Shown: piece after piece, positions 15,078 to 25,800 of the stretch
Numbering within the stretch: position 1 is the stretch's first letter
Layout: every line of letters starts with the position of its first letter
Virus record (IMG/VR): IMGVR_UViG_3300040810_000755
Span: 1-26,254 of that record
DNA: 26,254 bases
Direction: 5' to 3' (one strand)
DNA from: a virus
The notes under the pieces: generated by a model
The model's database searches: none
What the model was told of the DNA's origin: nothing
Seen by the model: only the letters and a program-made list of their open reading frames with translations
Program-made: the position numbers and the translations under genes

Positions 15078-16760
15078 GTGGCTCAAATTAATATTGCAAA
15101 CACAGGCACCTCAGGCATAGAAACCCCACAATCAGGGGTTGTTGCTGTCTTCTCTAATAGTGCCGACAACGGTAAATTATATTATAGATTTTCAGATGGT
15201 TCATATGCCCCTGTAGATACAGGAGGTACTGGAGGTGGCTCTGAAACTTCAGGTACTTCGGGTACTGGAGGAGGTGGAGGTACTGGTACTTCAGGTACTT
15301 CAGGAGATGGTACTTCAGGTACATCAGGAGCAGACGGCTCATCAGGTACTTCAGGAACTGGTTCAGGAGATTCTGGTACTTCAGGTACATCAGGAGCAGA
15401 CGGCTCATCAGGTACTTCAGGAACAGGTTCAGGAGATTCAGGCACTTCTGGAACATCAGGTGAAGCAGGCTCATCAGGTACATCAGGTACTAATGGCGCT
15501 GGAGGTGGAGATGGTACTTCAGGTACAGATGGTTCTTCAGGTACAGATGGAGATTCAGGCACTTCAGGTACAGATGGAGATTCAGGCACTTCAGGAACAG
15601 CAGGTCCAGACGGTAATTCAGGTACCTCAGGTACAAACGGTGATTCAGGTACTTCAGGTACAGATGGAGCTTCAGGTACAGCAGGTACTTCAGGTAATGG
15701 AACTTCAGGTACATCAGGAGATGGTACATCTGGAACCTCAGGAGATGGTACTTCTGGTACCTCAGGTACACAAGGTGAAACAGGTACAGGCGGTACATCA
15801 GGTACCCAAGGTGAAACAGGTACAGGCGGTACATCAGGTTCTTCTGGTACCTCAGGTGATGGTACTTCTGGTACATCAGGTACACAAGGTGAAACAGGTA
15901 CAGGCGGTACTTCAGGTACACAAGGTGAAACAGGTACAGGCGGTACTTCAGGCTCTTCAGGTACTTCAGGAGACGGAACCTCCGGTACTTCAGGTGCAGC
16001 AGGTACCTCAGGTACAGGTGGAGCAGGCACATCAGGTACTTCAGGAGCAGCAGGTACCTCAGGTACAGGTGGAGCAGGCACATCAGGTACTTCAGGTGAA
16101 GGTACCTCTGGAACTTCAGGTGCAGCTGGTGCAGCCGGTGACGATGGCACTTCAGGTACTTCAGGAGCTGGAGGTGGTTCTATTTCAGTAACTGATGGAA
16201 CAACAACTGTTAGTACTGTAACTACAATTGATTTCACTTCAGGAGCTACTGTAACTGATGGTGGTAGTGGTACAGCCGAAGTAGCAATCTCCGGAGGTGG
16301 AGGTGGTGGGGGTACTCATTACTGTTTTTATGTAGAATTTGCTGATGGTCCTACCGTTACTAATACTTTAGGTAGTGTTACTCAAATTACAGCTGGAAAC
16401 TTTACTACAGACTCAGTAACAATTACATTAACTGCTACCTCAAATGAAGTAAACATTGAATTTGATAATGAAACTCAACCTCCAACTTCAGCAATAGGCC
16501 ATTTTTATAATGTAACAGCTAATACCTACTCAGTAGTAGCCTTAAATTATAAATCAGATGGTTATATGGAAGCTTCAGGTATGACTTTTAGTACATCAGG
16601 TGCTAATGTAATTGAAACTGATTATATTGATACTGTAAGTAATGCTAGTTTTGCATTTGATGTAACTCCTGGTACATTTGGGGGTGGTCAGGGAGCTATT
16701 CCTACACCACCATTTACCACATTATTAACCCATGCTTATATAATGGTTACTTTCCCATAA
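15078..16760 (+). CDS. Collagen-like Gly-Thr-Ser repeat virion protein, probable fibre or head decoration
   Basis: 560 residues from GTG at 15078. Three regions are seen. Residues 1-52 are a short domain with PQSGVVAVFSNSADNGKLYY then RFSDGSYAPV, the 'S-G-x-V-A-x-x...D-G-K-L-Y' pattern found at the head of many phage structural proteins. Residues about 53-370 are G-x-y repeats (GTSGTSG, GADGSSGTSG, GTQGETGTGG) with no proline-rich collagen signature. Residues 371-560 begin SISVTDGTTTVSTVTTIDFT, a segment common in phage fibre proteins. They then pass through a Gly-run (about 404-413) to a beta-rich Cys-containing C-terminal domain that may trimerise or bind ligand. Transcription ends at the terminator 26 nt downstream. 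Long open frames in other frames and on the other strand are by-products of the codon pattern. Confidence 0.85.
   Translation: MAQINIANTGTSGIETPQSGVVAVFSNSADNGKLYYRFSDGSYAPVDTGGTGGGSETSGTSGTGGGGGTGTSGTSGDGTSGTSGADGSSGTSGTGSGDSGTSGTSGADGSSGTSGTGSGDSGTSGTSGEAGSSGTSGTNGAGGGDGTSGTDGSSGTDGDSGTSGTDGDSGTSGTAGPDGNSGTSGTNGDSGTSGTDGASGTAGTSGNGTSGTSGDGTSGTSGDGTSGTSGTQGETGTGGTSGTQGETGTGGTSGSSGTSGDGTSGTSGTQGETGTGGTSGTQGETGTGGTSGSSGTSGDGTSGTSGAAGTSGTGGAGTSGTSGAAGTSGTGGAGTSGTSGEGTSGTSGAAGAAGDDGTSGTSGAGGGSISVTDGTTTVSTVTTIDFTSGATVTDGGSGTAEVAISGGGGGGGTHYCFYVEFADGPTVTNTLGSVTQITAGNFTTDSVTITLTATSNEVNIEFDNETQPPTSAIGHFYNVTANTYSVVALNYKSDGYMEASGMTFSTSGANVIETDYIDTVSNASFAFDVTPGTFGGGQGAIPTPPFTTLLTHAYIMVTFP
15240..16180 (+). 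repeat. Coding tandem repeats in the 560-aa protein
   Basis: The region is built from nine-base G-x-y units with larger recent duplications. A 66-nt unit appears twice (GCAGAC marks at 15330 and 15396). A 36-nt unit (codons for TQGETGTGG...) starts at 15771 and 15807, and the pair is repeated 114 nt later at 15885 and 15921. A 51-nt unit starts at 15996 and 16047, with 50 bases identical between copies. The near-identity at DNA level suggests recent slippage or recombination, unlike the older repeats of the downstream gene. Confidence 0.85.
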
Positions 16761-16785
16761 AAAATCATTTTAAAATTCTTTTAGA

Positions 16786-16811
16786 AGCCCCTCATTTGAG
16801 GGGCTTTTTTT
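16786..16811 (+). terminator. Intrinsic terminator after the 560-aa repeat protein
   Basis: AGCCCCTC (16786-16793) pairs perfectly with GAGGGGCT (16798-16805) around ATTT, followed by seven T (16805-16811). It separates this gene from the giant gene at 16894. Confidence 0.93.
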
Positions 16812-16813
16812 AA

Positions 16814-16825
16814 TATTTATCGTTG
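16814..16825 (+). promoter_or_regulatory. Partial promoter-like element after terminator
   Basis: TATTTAT (16814-16820) matches the first seven bases of the recurrent element, then diverges (CGTTG). It begins 3 nt after the T-run, the same arrangement as at 11186. The rest of the 82-nt gap to 16894 is AT-rich, without a clear -35/-10 pair, hairpin or Shine-Dalgarno. Confidence 0.25.
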
Positions 16826-16893
16826 ACTAGTCTGTTTGGAAGTGAAAAACAACTATTACTTAAATTAATTTATTAAAGTAATATACTAATATA

Positions 16894-19800
16894 ATGGCGG
16901 AATATAATCCCGAATCACCAAATTTAACTTTATATGGGTTTTTTGCAGACCCTTCAAATAAAGATAAATATGGAATAAATGATGAAACTGGTTTAGGTCC
17001 TAATGGATCTGATGCCTATATTTCATATGATGTAGTAATCAATACTATATCAGCTCAAAACATAGGTGACGCTAGTGTTCGAAAATCCTCAGGATTAGCT
17101 GTAGGAGGTTCATACAATGGACAAGATATTAAAGTTGGTGATTGGGTTGCTACTCGAGATGGATTAAGAGTTTGGCAAATTACTGAAATTACTCAAAAAG
17201 GAGATACTTACGTTTCATGTTCTATTGAAGATGTAGGTATGAATATGGCCCGCACTAGAAGTGATAGATCTAATAACCCTGTAGGAGGTGCTGGTGTTGT
17301 AGTATTTGAGGTTAATGATAATAATGTCCCATTATTTGCAAGTAATCAAACAGACCAAATTACCGTTAATAATGGTTTAGACCTTATTAATACTTATTTT
17401 GCAACCTACGAACCCTTCCAACGATTTACCTTCTACCCAGATATTACAGGTAGTATAGAAATTGGAGATTTAGTAACTATTACGGGTTCAGTATCAGGTA
17501 CTCCTGTAACCCCTTATAGATTAATCCCAGCACAAGATGGAGATAGAGTAATAGGTGTTGTTTCTGATATTTTTGGAGGTAATAATGTTAATGTACGCCC
17601 TTATAACAAAATTATAACTAATTTTTCTAAGCCTGAATTATTAACAGAGGGAATAGTTAGTTCAACTTGGTATTTAAGTGGTAGTGATGGAGCTTATACT
17701 ACAAGTAGTGATTTTGGAGATCCTAAATTTTTCCAATTAAGTAATGCTATCGGGACTTCAACTACTGGTAGTTATGATGGGCCTTCGTTAGATGAAACTA
17801 ATTACAATTTAATAATAAATAATATTGAAGTAATCCCTGTAGATGCAGGAGGTAGTACTTTAAATATAGGTCAAATTACTTCTTCAATTAATGATTATAG
17901 TGGTTCTACTTTTGTAACTGCTAGCATTAATGAACAAGGAGGAGTAGCTACTATTACAAGTGGAGACTCAGCCGGTATTGGAGGTGAAGATGGTAGTTAT
18001 GGGTATAGCTCTGAACCTATCCAATTATTTGCAGTATTAGATGGTAGTACTGGTACCCCTGGATCTTACCCCTCAGCTCCAGGTAAATTTGCTATTACTG
18101 CTAGTGGGTATGAAATGGTTATTCATCCAACTCAATCTAGTGATACCGTATATGATAGTTTTGGGGGTTATCCTGGGGCTATGGCTGTGGATATTAAAGC
18201 AGCCATTGATTCAGCTTCCGCAGCTACTGGTGCAGATTTAACTGTAACGGTTGTAGATGATAATACTTTAACTCTCACAGTAAATGATGGTACTAATTTA
18301 GAAATTGAAAAAATCTCTAATGATTCATTTGTTAGAGCCTTAGTTGGTCTTAGTTCAGGTACTGCTTTACCTACAGGTCAATTTGTTGCACCATCTTTAG
18401 AACAATATTTAGCTTTAGAAAGAACAGACGGAGGTGATATTTTATTACAAGGTACTTGGACATCAAGACCTGAAGCCACCGGATTAACCAGTGTATCAGG
18501 TACCCCACCTTATCTCTTAATGGTTGAAGCTGCTGGTGGTGGTAGCGATTTAGAAATAGTATACACAGGTTCAATAGTAGAAACTGAAACAACTTCTATT
18601 CATTTCACAGGTTCAGGAGTTGTAGTTGAAGCATCAGGTTCAAATGGTGTTTTAGTAACTATAGGAGATACCAGCACATCTGGTACTTCAGGTACAGCTG
18701 CAGGTTCAGGTACATCAGGTACAGATGGTAGCTCAGGTACTTCAGGTAATGGTACTGATGGTACTTCAGGTACTACAGGTACAGCAGGTTCTTCAGGTAC
18801 AGCTGGTACTAGTGATACTTCAGGTACTTCAGGAGCATCTTCCGGTACTTCAGGTACAAATGGTAGCAACGGTACAACAGGTACAGCTGGGGATTCAGGT
18901 ACCTCAGGCACAAGTGACACCTCAGGTACAACAGGTTCAGCCGGTACTTCAGGTACTTCGGGTGATGCTGCTAGTGCTACTTCAGGTACAAATGGCGTAA
19001 GTGGTACTTCAGGTACTTCAGGTGATAGTTCAACATCAGGAACGGCTGGTTCTTCAGGAACAAGTGGTTCAGATGGTTCTTCTGGTACAACTGGTACTTC
19101 AGGATCATCAGGCACAAGTGATACTTCAGGTACTTCAGGTACAGCTGGTAGTTCAGGTACAACAGGTAATGACGGAACTTCTGGTACAGTAGGTGAATCT
19201 GGTACATCAGGTACCTCAGATACCTCAGGTACTACAGGTTCAGCAGGTACATCAGGTACAAGCGGTGACAATGAAAGCGCTACTTCAGGTACAAATGGAG
19301 AATCAGGTACTTCTGGAACATCAGGTGAAAGTTCAACTTCAGGAACTGCAGGTAGCTCAGGAACTTCTGGTACAACAGGTGATGATGGTACAAGCGGTAC
19401 AGCAGGTGAATCAGGTACTTCTGGTACATCTGAAACAAGTGGTACAGCAGGTAATAATGGAACTTCAGGCACAACAGGTGAAGACGGTACTTCAGGTACA
19501 GTAGGTGAATCTGGTACATCAGGTACTTCGGATACAAGCGGTACTACTGGTAGCGCAGGTACTTCAGGTACTTCAGGCGATAATGAATCAGCAACTTCAG
19601 GTACAAACGGAGAATCCGGTACTTCAGGTACCTCAGGAGATTCAAGTACTTCAGGTACAGCAGGTTCTTCAGGAACTTCAGGTACAACAGGTGAAGATGG
19701 AACCTCAGGTACAGCTGGTGATTCAGGAACATCAGGTACAAGCGAAACTTCAGGTACCGCAGGTAATGATGGAACCTCAGGTACAACAGGAGACGATGGT

Positions 19801-22800
19801 ACTTCTGGTACAGTAGGAGCATCAGGTACTTCAGGTACAAGTGACACCTCTGGTACAGCAGGTAGTGCTGGTACTTCAGGTACCTCAGGAGACAACGAAA
19901 GCGCTACTTCAGGTACAAACGGTGTAAGTGGTACTTCAGGTACTTCAGGTGATAGCTCAACTTCAGGAACTGCAGGATCTTCAGGAACCTCAGGCGATAA
20001 CGAAACTTCAGGTACAGCTGGTACAGGAGGCTCATCAGGTACAGCAGGAGACTCAGGTACATCAGGAACTTCAGATACTTCAGGTACTTCTGGAGCAGAT
20101 GGATCTTCAGGTACAACAGGAGACGATGGTACTTCTGGTACAGCAGGAAATTCAGGTACAGCTGGTACTTCAGATACAAGTGGTACAACAGGTTCAGCCG
20201 GTACCTCAGGTACTTCAGGCGATAACGATAGCGCAACATCTGGTACAAACGGAGAATCCGGTACTTCAGGTACTTCAGGTGATAGCTCAACATCAGGAAC
20301 AGCTGGTTCATCTGGTACTTCAGGTACAACAGGTGAAGATGGAACCTCAGGTACAGCTGGTGATTCAGGAACATCAGGTACAAGTGATACTTCAGGTACA
20401 GCAGGTGAAGACGGAACTTCGGGTACTTCAGGAGACAATGGTACTTCAGGTACTGTAGGTGAATCTGGTACTTCAGGTACAAGTGATACCTCAGGTACTA
20501 CAGGTAGTGCAGGTACATCAGGTACTTCAGGTGATAACGAATCAGCAACTTCAGGTACAAATGGTGTTTCAGGCACTTCAGGTACTTCGGGTGAAAGTTC
20601 AACTTCAGGAACAGCAGGTTCTTCAGGAACAAGTGGTTCAGATGGTTCTTCGGGTACTGTAGGTACAGCAGGTTCAAGCGGTACATCTGATACTTCAGGT
20701 ACTTCAGGTACAGTTGGTAGCTCAGGTACTTCAGGAGACGACGGAACTTCAGGTACAGTTGGAGAATCAGGAACTAGTGGTACTAGTGATACTTCAGGTA
20801 CAACAGGTTCAGCAGGTACTTCAGGTACTTCAGGCGATAATGAATCATCAACTTCAGGTACAAACGGTATAAGTGGTACATCAGGTACTTCAGGTGAATC
20901 TAGTACTTCAGGAACTGCAGGTAGTTCAGGAACTTCTGGTTCAGATGGTTCTTCGGGTACTGTAGGTACAGCTGGTTCAAGCGGTACATCTGATACAAGT
21001 GGAACTTCAGGTACAAACGGTAGTTCAGGTACTTCAGGAGATGATGGTACAAGCGGTACAGTTGGTACAGCAGGTTCAAGTGGTACCTCAGATACCTCAG
21101 GTACAACAGGCTCAGCAGGTACTTCAGGTACTAGTGGTGATAACGAAAGTGCTACCTCAGGTACTAATGGTGTAAGTGGAACTTCAGGAACATCTGGCGA
21201 ATCAAGCACTTCAGGAACCGCAGGTTCAAGTGGTACAACAGGTTCGGATGGTACTTCAGGAACTGTAGGTACAGCAGGTTCTTCAGGAACTTCAGATACA
21301 AGTGGCACTTCAGGTACAAATGGTAGCTCAGGTACTTCAGGTGATGATGGTACTTCAGGTACAGTTGGTACAGCAGGTTCAAGTGGTACCTCAGATACCT
21401 CAGGTACAACAGGTTCTGCTGGTACTTCAGGTACCTCAGGTGATAATGAAAGCGCAACTTCAGGTACAAATGGTGTAAGTGGTACTTCAGGTACATCAGG
21501 TGAAAGCTCAACTTCAGGTACAGCAGGTTCTTCAGGAACCTCAGGTTCAGATGGTACAAGCGGTACTGTAGGTACAGCAGGTTCAAGTGGTACAAGTGAT
21601 ACTTCAGGCACTTCAGGTACAAACGGTAGTTCAGGTACTTCAGGTGATGATGGTACTTCAGGTACAGTAGGTACAGCTGGTTCTTCAGGTACAAGTGATA
21701 CTTCAGGTACAACAGGTTCTGCCGGTACTTCAGGTACTTCAGGCGATAATGAATCAGCAACTTCAGGTACAAATGGTGTAAGTGGAACTTCAGGTACATC
21801 AGGTGAAAGCTCAACTTCAGGTACAGCAGGTTCTTCCGGAACAAGCGGTTCAGATGGAACTTCAGGAACTGTAGGTACAGCTGGTAGTTCAGGTACTTCC
21901 GATACAAGTGGAACTTCAGGTACAAATGGGTCATCAGGTACAACAGGTGACGATGGTACAAGTGGTACAGTAGGTACTTCAGGTAGCTCAGGTACATCCG
22001 ATACTTCAGGTACAACAGGTTCAGCAGGTACTTCAGGTACTTCAGGCGATAACGAAAGTGCTACATCAGGTACTAATGGTGTTTCAGGTACATCAGGTAC
22101 TTCAGGTGATAGCTCAACTTCAGGAACAGCTGGTTCTTCAGGAACAAGCGGTTCAGATGGTACTTCAGGAACCGTAGGTACAGCTGGTAGTTCAGGTACT
22201 TCAGATACAAGCGGTACTTCAGGTACTAATGGTAGTTCAGGTACTTCAGGAGATGATGGTACTTCAGGTACCGTAGGTACTGCAGGTTCATCAGGTACAT
22301 CTGATACTTCAGGTACAACTGGTTCAGCTGGTACCTCGGGTACAAGTGGTGATAACGCAAGCGCAACCTCAGGTACAAACGGTGTAAGTGGAACCTCAGG
22401 AACTTCAGGTGAAAGTTCAACCTCAGGTACTGCAGGTTCTTCAGGAACAAGCGGTTCAGATGGTACTTCAGGAACTGTAGGTACAGCAGGTTCAAGCGGT
22501 ACATCCGATACTTCAGGAACTTCAGGTACAAACGGTAGTTCAGGTACTTCAGGAGATGACGGAACTTCAGGAACTGTAGGTACAGCTGGTAGTTCAGGTA
22601 CTTCAGATACCTCAGGTACTACAGGTAGTGCAGGTACTTCGGGTACTTCAGGAGACAATGCTTCAGCAACATCCGGTACAAATGGTGTTTCAGGCACCTC
22701 AGGAACTTCAGGCGAAAGTTCAACCTCAGGTACAGCAGGTTCATCAGGTACTTCTGGTTCAGATGGTACAAGCGGTACAGTTGGTACAGCAGGTTCTTCA

Positions 22801-25800
22801 GGTACTTCAGATACAAGTGGCACTTCAGGTACAAACGGTAGTTCAGGTACAACTGGTGATGATGGTACTTCAGGTACAGTAGGTACTTCAGGTTCATCAG
22901 GTACAAGTGATACTTCGGGTACAACAGGTTCAGCTGGTACGTCAGGTACTTCAGGAGACAATGCTTCAGCAACATCCGGTACTAATGGTGTAAGTGGCAC
23001 TTCAGGAACTTCAGGTGAAAGTTCAACCTCAGGTACTGCAGGTTCTTCAGGAACAAGCGGTTCAGATGGTACTTCGGGTACAGCTGGTACAGCAGGTAGT
23101 TCAGGTACTTCAGATACTTCAGGCACTTCAGGTTCAGCAGGTACTTCAGGTTCAACCGGAGATAGCAAAACTTCAGGTACAGCTGGTACTGCAGGATCAT
23201 CAGGTACAAGTGATACTTCAGGTACAACAGGTAGTGCTGGTACTTCAGGTACTTCAGGTGATGTATCAAGTGCAACTTCAGGTACAGCAGGTACTTCAGG
23301 AAGCTCAGGTACTTCAGGCGGATCAAGCACTTCAGGAACTGCAGGTTCTTCAGGTACAACTGGTTCAGATGGTACAAGCGGTACAGTAGGTACTGCAGGT
23401 TCAAGTGGTACTTCAGATACAAGCGGTACTTCAGGTTCAGCAGGTACTTCGGGTTCAACTGGAGATAGCAAAACAAGTGGTACTGCAGGTACAGCAGGTT
23501 CAAGCGGTACTTCAGATACTTCAGGTACAACTGGTTCAGCAGGTACTTCAGGTACTTCAGGTGACGTATCAAGTGCAACTTCAGGTACAGCAGGTACTTC
23601 AGGTTCAAGTGGTACTTCAGGCGGATCAAGTACTTCGGGGACAGCAGGTAGCTCAGGTACTACCGGTTCAGATGGTACTTCAGGAACTGCAGGTACAGCA
23701 GGTTCATCAGGTACCTCAGATACTTCAGGCACTTCAGGTAGTGCTGGAACTTCTGGTACAACAGGAGATAGTAAAACTTCAGGTACTGCAGGTACAGCAG
23801 GTTCAAGCGGTACATCCGATACAAGTGGTACAACAGGTTCTGCGGGTACTTCAGGTACTTCAGGCGATGTAGCAAGTGCAACTTCAGGTACAGCTGGTAC
23901 TTCAGGTTCAAGCGGTACTTCAGGTGGATCTAGCACTTCAGGAACTGCAGGTTCAAGCGGTACAACTGGTTCAGATGGTACTTCAGGTACAGCTGGTACA
24001 GCAGGTTCATCAGGTACTTCAGATACTTCAGGCACTTCAGGTAGTGCTGGAACTTCTGGTACAACAGGAGATAGTAAAACTTCAGGTACTGCTGGTACAG
24101 CAGGATCATCAGGTACTTCAGATACAAGTGGTACAACTGGTAGTGCTGGTACTTCAGGTACTTCAGGTGATGTAGAAAGCGCTACTTCAGGTACTGCAGG
24201 TACTTCAGGAAGCTCAGGTACTTCAGGCGGATCAAGCACTTCAGGAACAGCAGGTTCAAGTGGTACAACAGGTTCGGATGGTACTTCAGGTACTGCAGGT
24301 ACAGCAGGTTCAAGTGGTACATCCGATACAAGTGGAACTTCAGGTTCAGCTGGTACTTCAGGTTCAACTGGAGATAGTAAAACAAGTGGTACAGCAGGTA
24401 CCGCCGGTTCAAGTGGTACATCCGATACAAGTGGTACAACTGGTTCAGCAGGTACTTCAGGTACAAGTGGTGATGTAGAAAGCGCTACTTCCGGTACAGC
24501 TGGTACAAGCGGTAGTTCAGGTACCTCAGGTGGATCAAGTACTTCAGGAACAGCAGGTTCAAGCGGTACAACTGGTTCAGATGGTACAAGCGGTACAGCA
24601 GGTACTGCTGGTAGTTCAGGTACAAGTGATACTTCAGGTACTTCAGGTTCAGCTGGTACTAGTGGTAGTACAGGAGATAGTAAAACTTCAGGTACAGCAG
24701 GTACAGCTGGTTCTTCAGGTACAAGTGATACTTCAGGAACAACAGGTTCAGCTGGTACTTCAGGTACAAGTGGTGATGTAAATTCAGCAACTTCAGGTAC
24801 AGCAGGTACTTCAGGAAGCTCAGGTACTTCAGGGGGATCTAGTACTTCAGGTACAGCAGGTAGTTCAGGTACTACAGGTTCAGATGGTACAAGTGGTACA
24901 GCTGGTACAGCAGGTAGTTCAGGTACTTCAGACACAAGTGGAACTTCAGGTTCAGCAGGTACTAGTGGTAGTACAGGAGATAGTAAAACATCAGGTACTG
25001 CTGGTACAGCAGGTAGCTCAGGTACTTCAGATACAAGTGGTACAACAGGTAGTGCAGGTACTTCAGGTACAAGTGGTGATGTAAATTCCGCAACTTCAGG
25101 TACAGCTGGTACAAGCGGTAGCTCAGGTACTTCAGGTGGATCAAGCACTTCAGGTACAGCAGGTAGCTCAGGAACCTCAGGTTCAAATGGTACTTCAGGC
25201 TCTTCAGGTACAGCAGGTAGCTCAGGAACTTCGGGCTCAAGCGATACTTCAGGAACTGCAGGTAGTTCAGGAACTTCAGGTTCAGATGGTACTTCAGGTT
25301 CTTCAGGTACAGCAGGTTCTGCAGGTACTTCAGGTACAAGTGATACTTCAGGTACTACAGGATCACATGGATCATCAGGTACTTCAGGAACTTCAGGTTC
25401 TTCAGGTACAGCAGGTTCTGCAGGTACAGGTGGTACTTCCGGTGTGAGTGGAGTTGCTAATAGTTCAGGTACTTCATCTACTTCAGGTACAGCAGGTTCT
25501 TCAGGTACAACAGGTACAGCAGGTACTTCAGGTGTAGCAGGAGCTAGTAACTCATCAGGTACTTCAACCTCAAGTGGTACAGCTGGTACTACAGGTACAT
25601 CAGGTACATCGGGTTCAGGTGATGCTACATCAGGTACAGGAGGATCTGGTACTTCAGGTACAGCAGGTACTTCAGGTTCTTCAGATACTTCAGGTACTTC
25701 AGGTTCAGCAGGTACTACGGGTACAGATGGTACAGCAGGTACTTCAGGTGGTAGTGGATCATCAGGTACTACTGGATCTTCAGGTACATCAGGCTCAAGT

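Noticed and set aside
15182-16237. Antisense Val-Pro-Glu frame and Leu/Gln-rich frames over the shorter repeat gene
   Set aside because: Same codon-pattern effect. The sense frame carries recognisable phage fibre segments on both sides of the repeat.
18976-25089. Regularly spaced repeats resembling a CRISPR or satellite array
   Set aside because: The period is 303 nt, there are no spacers, repeats keep an open reading frame in multiples of three, and variation follows codon positions.
18600-25148. An uninterrupted antisense reading frame of about 2,180 codons with Val-Pro-Glu repeats
   Set aside because: It is the out-of-phase complement of the GGT-ACT-TCA codon pattern. It covers only the repeat, has no independent domain or promoter, and lies opposite a sense gene that continues through unique sequence at both ends.
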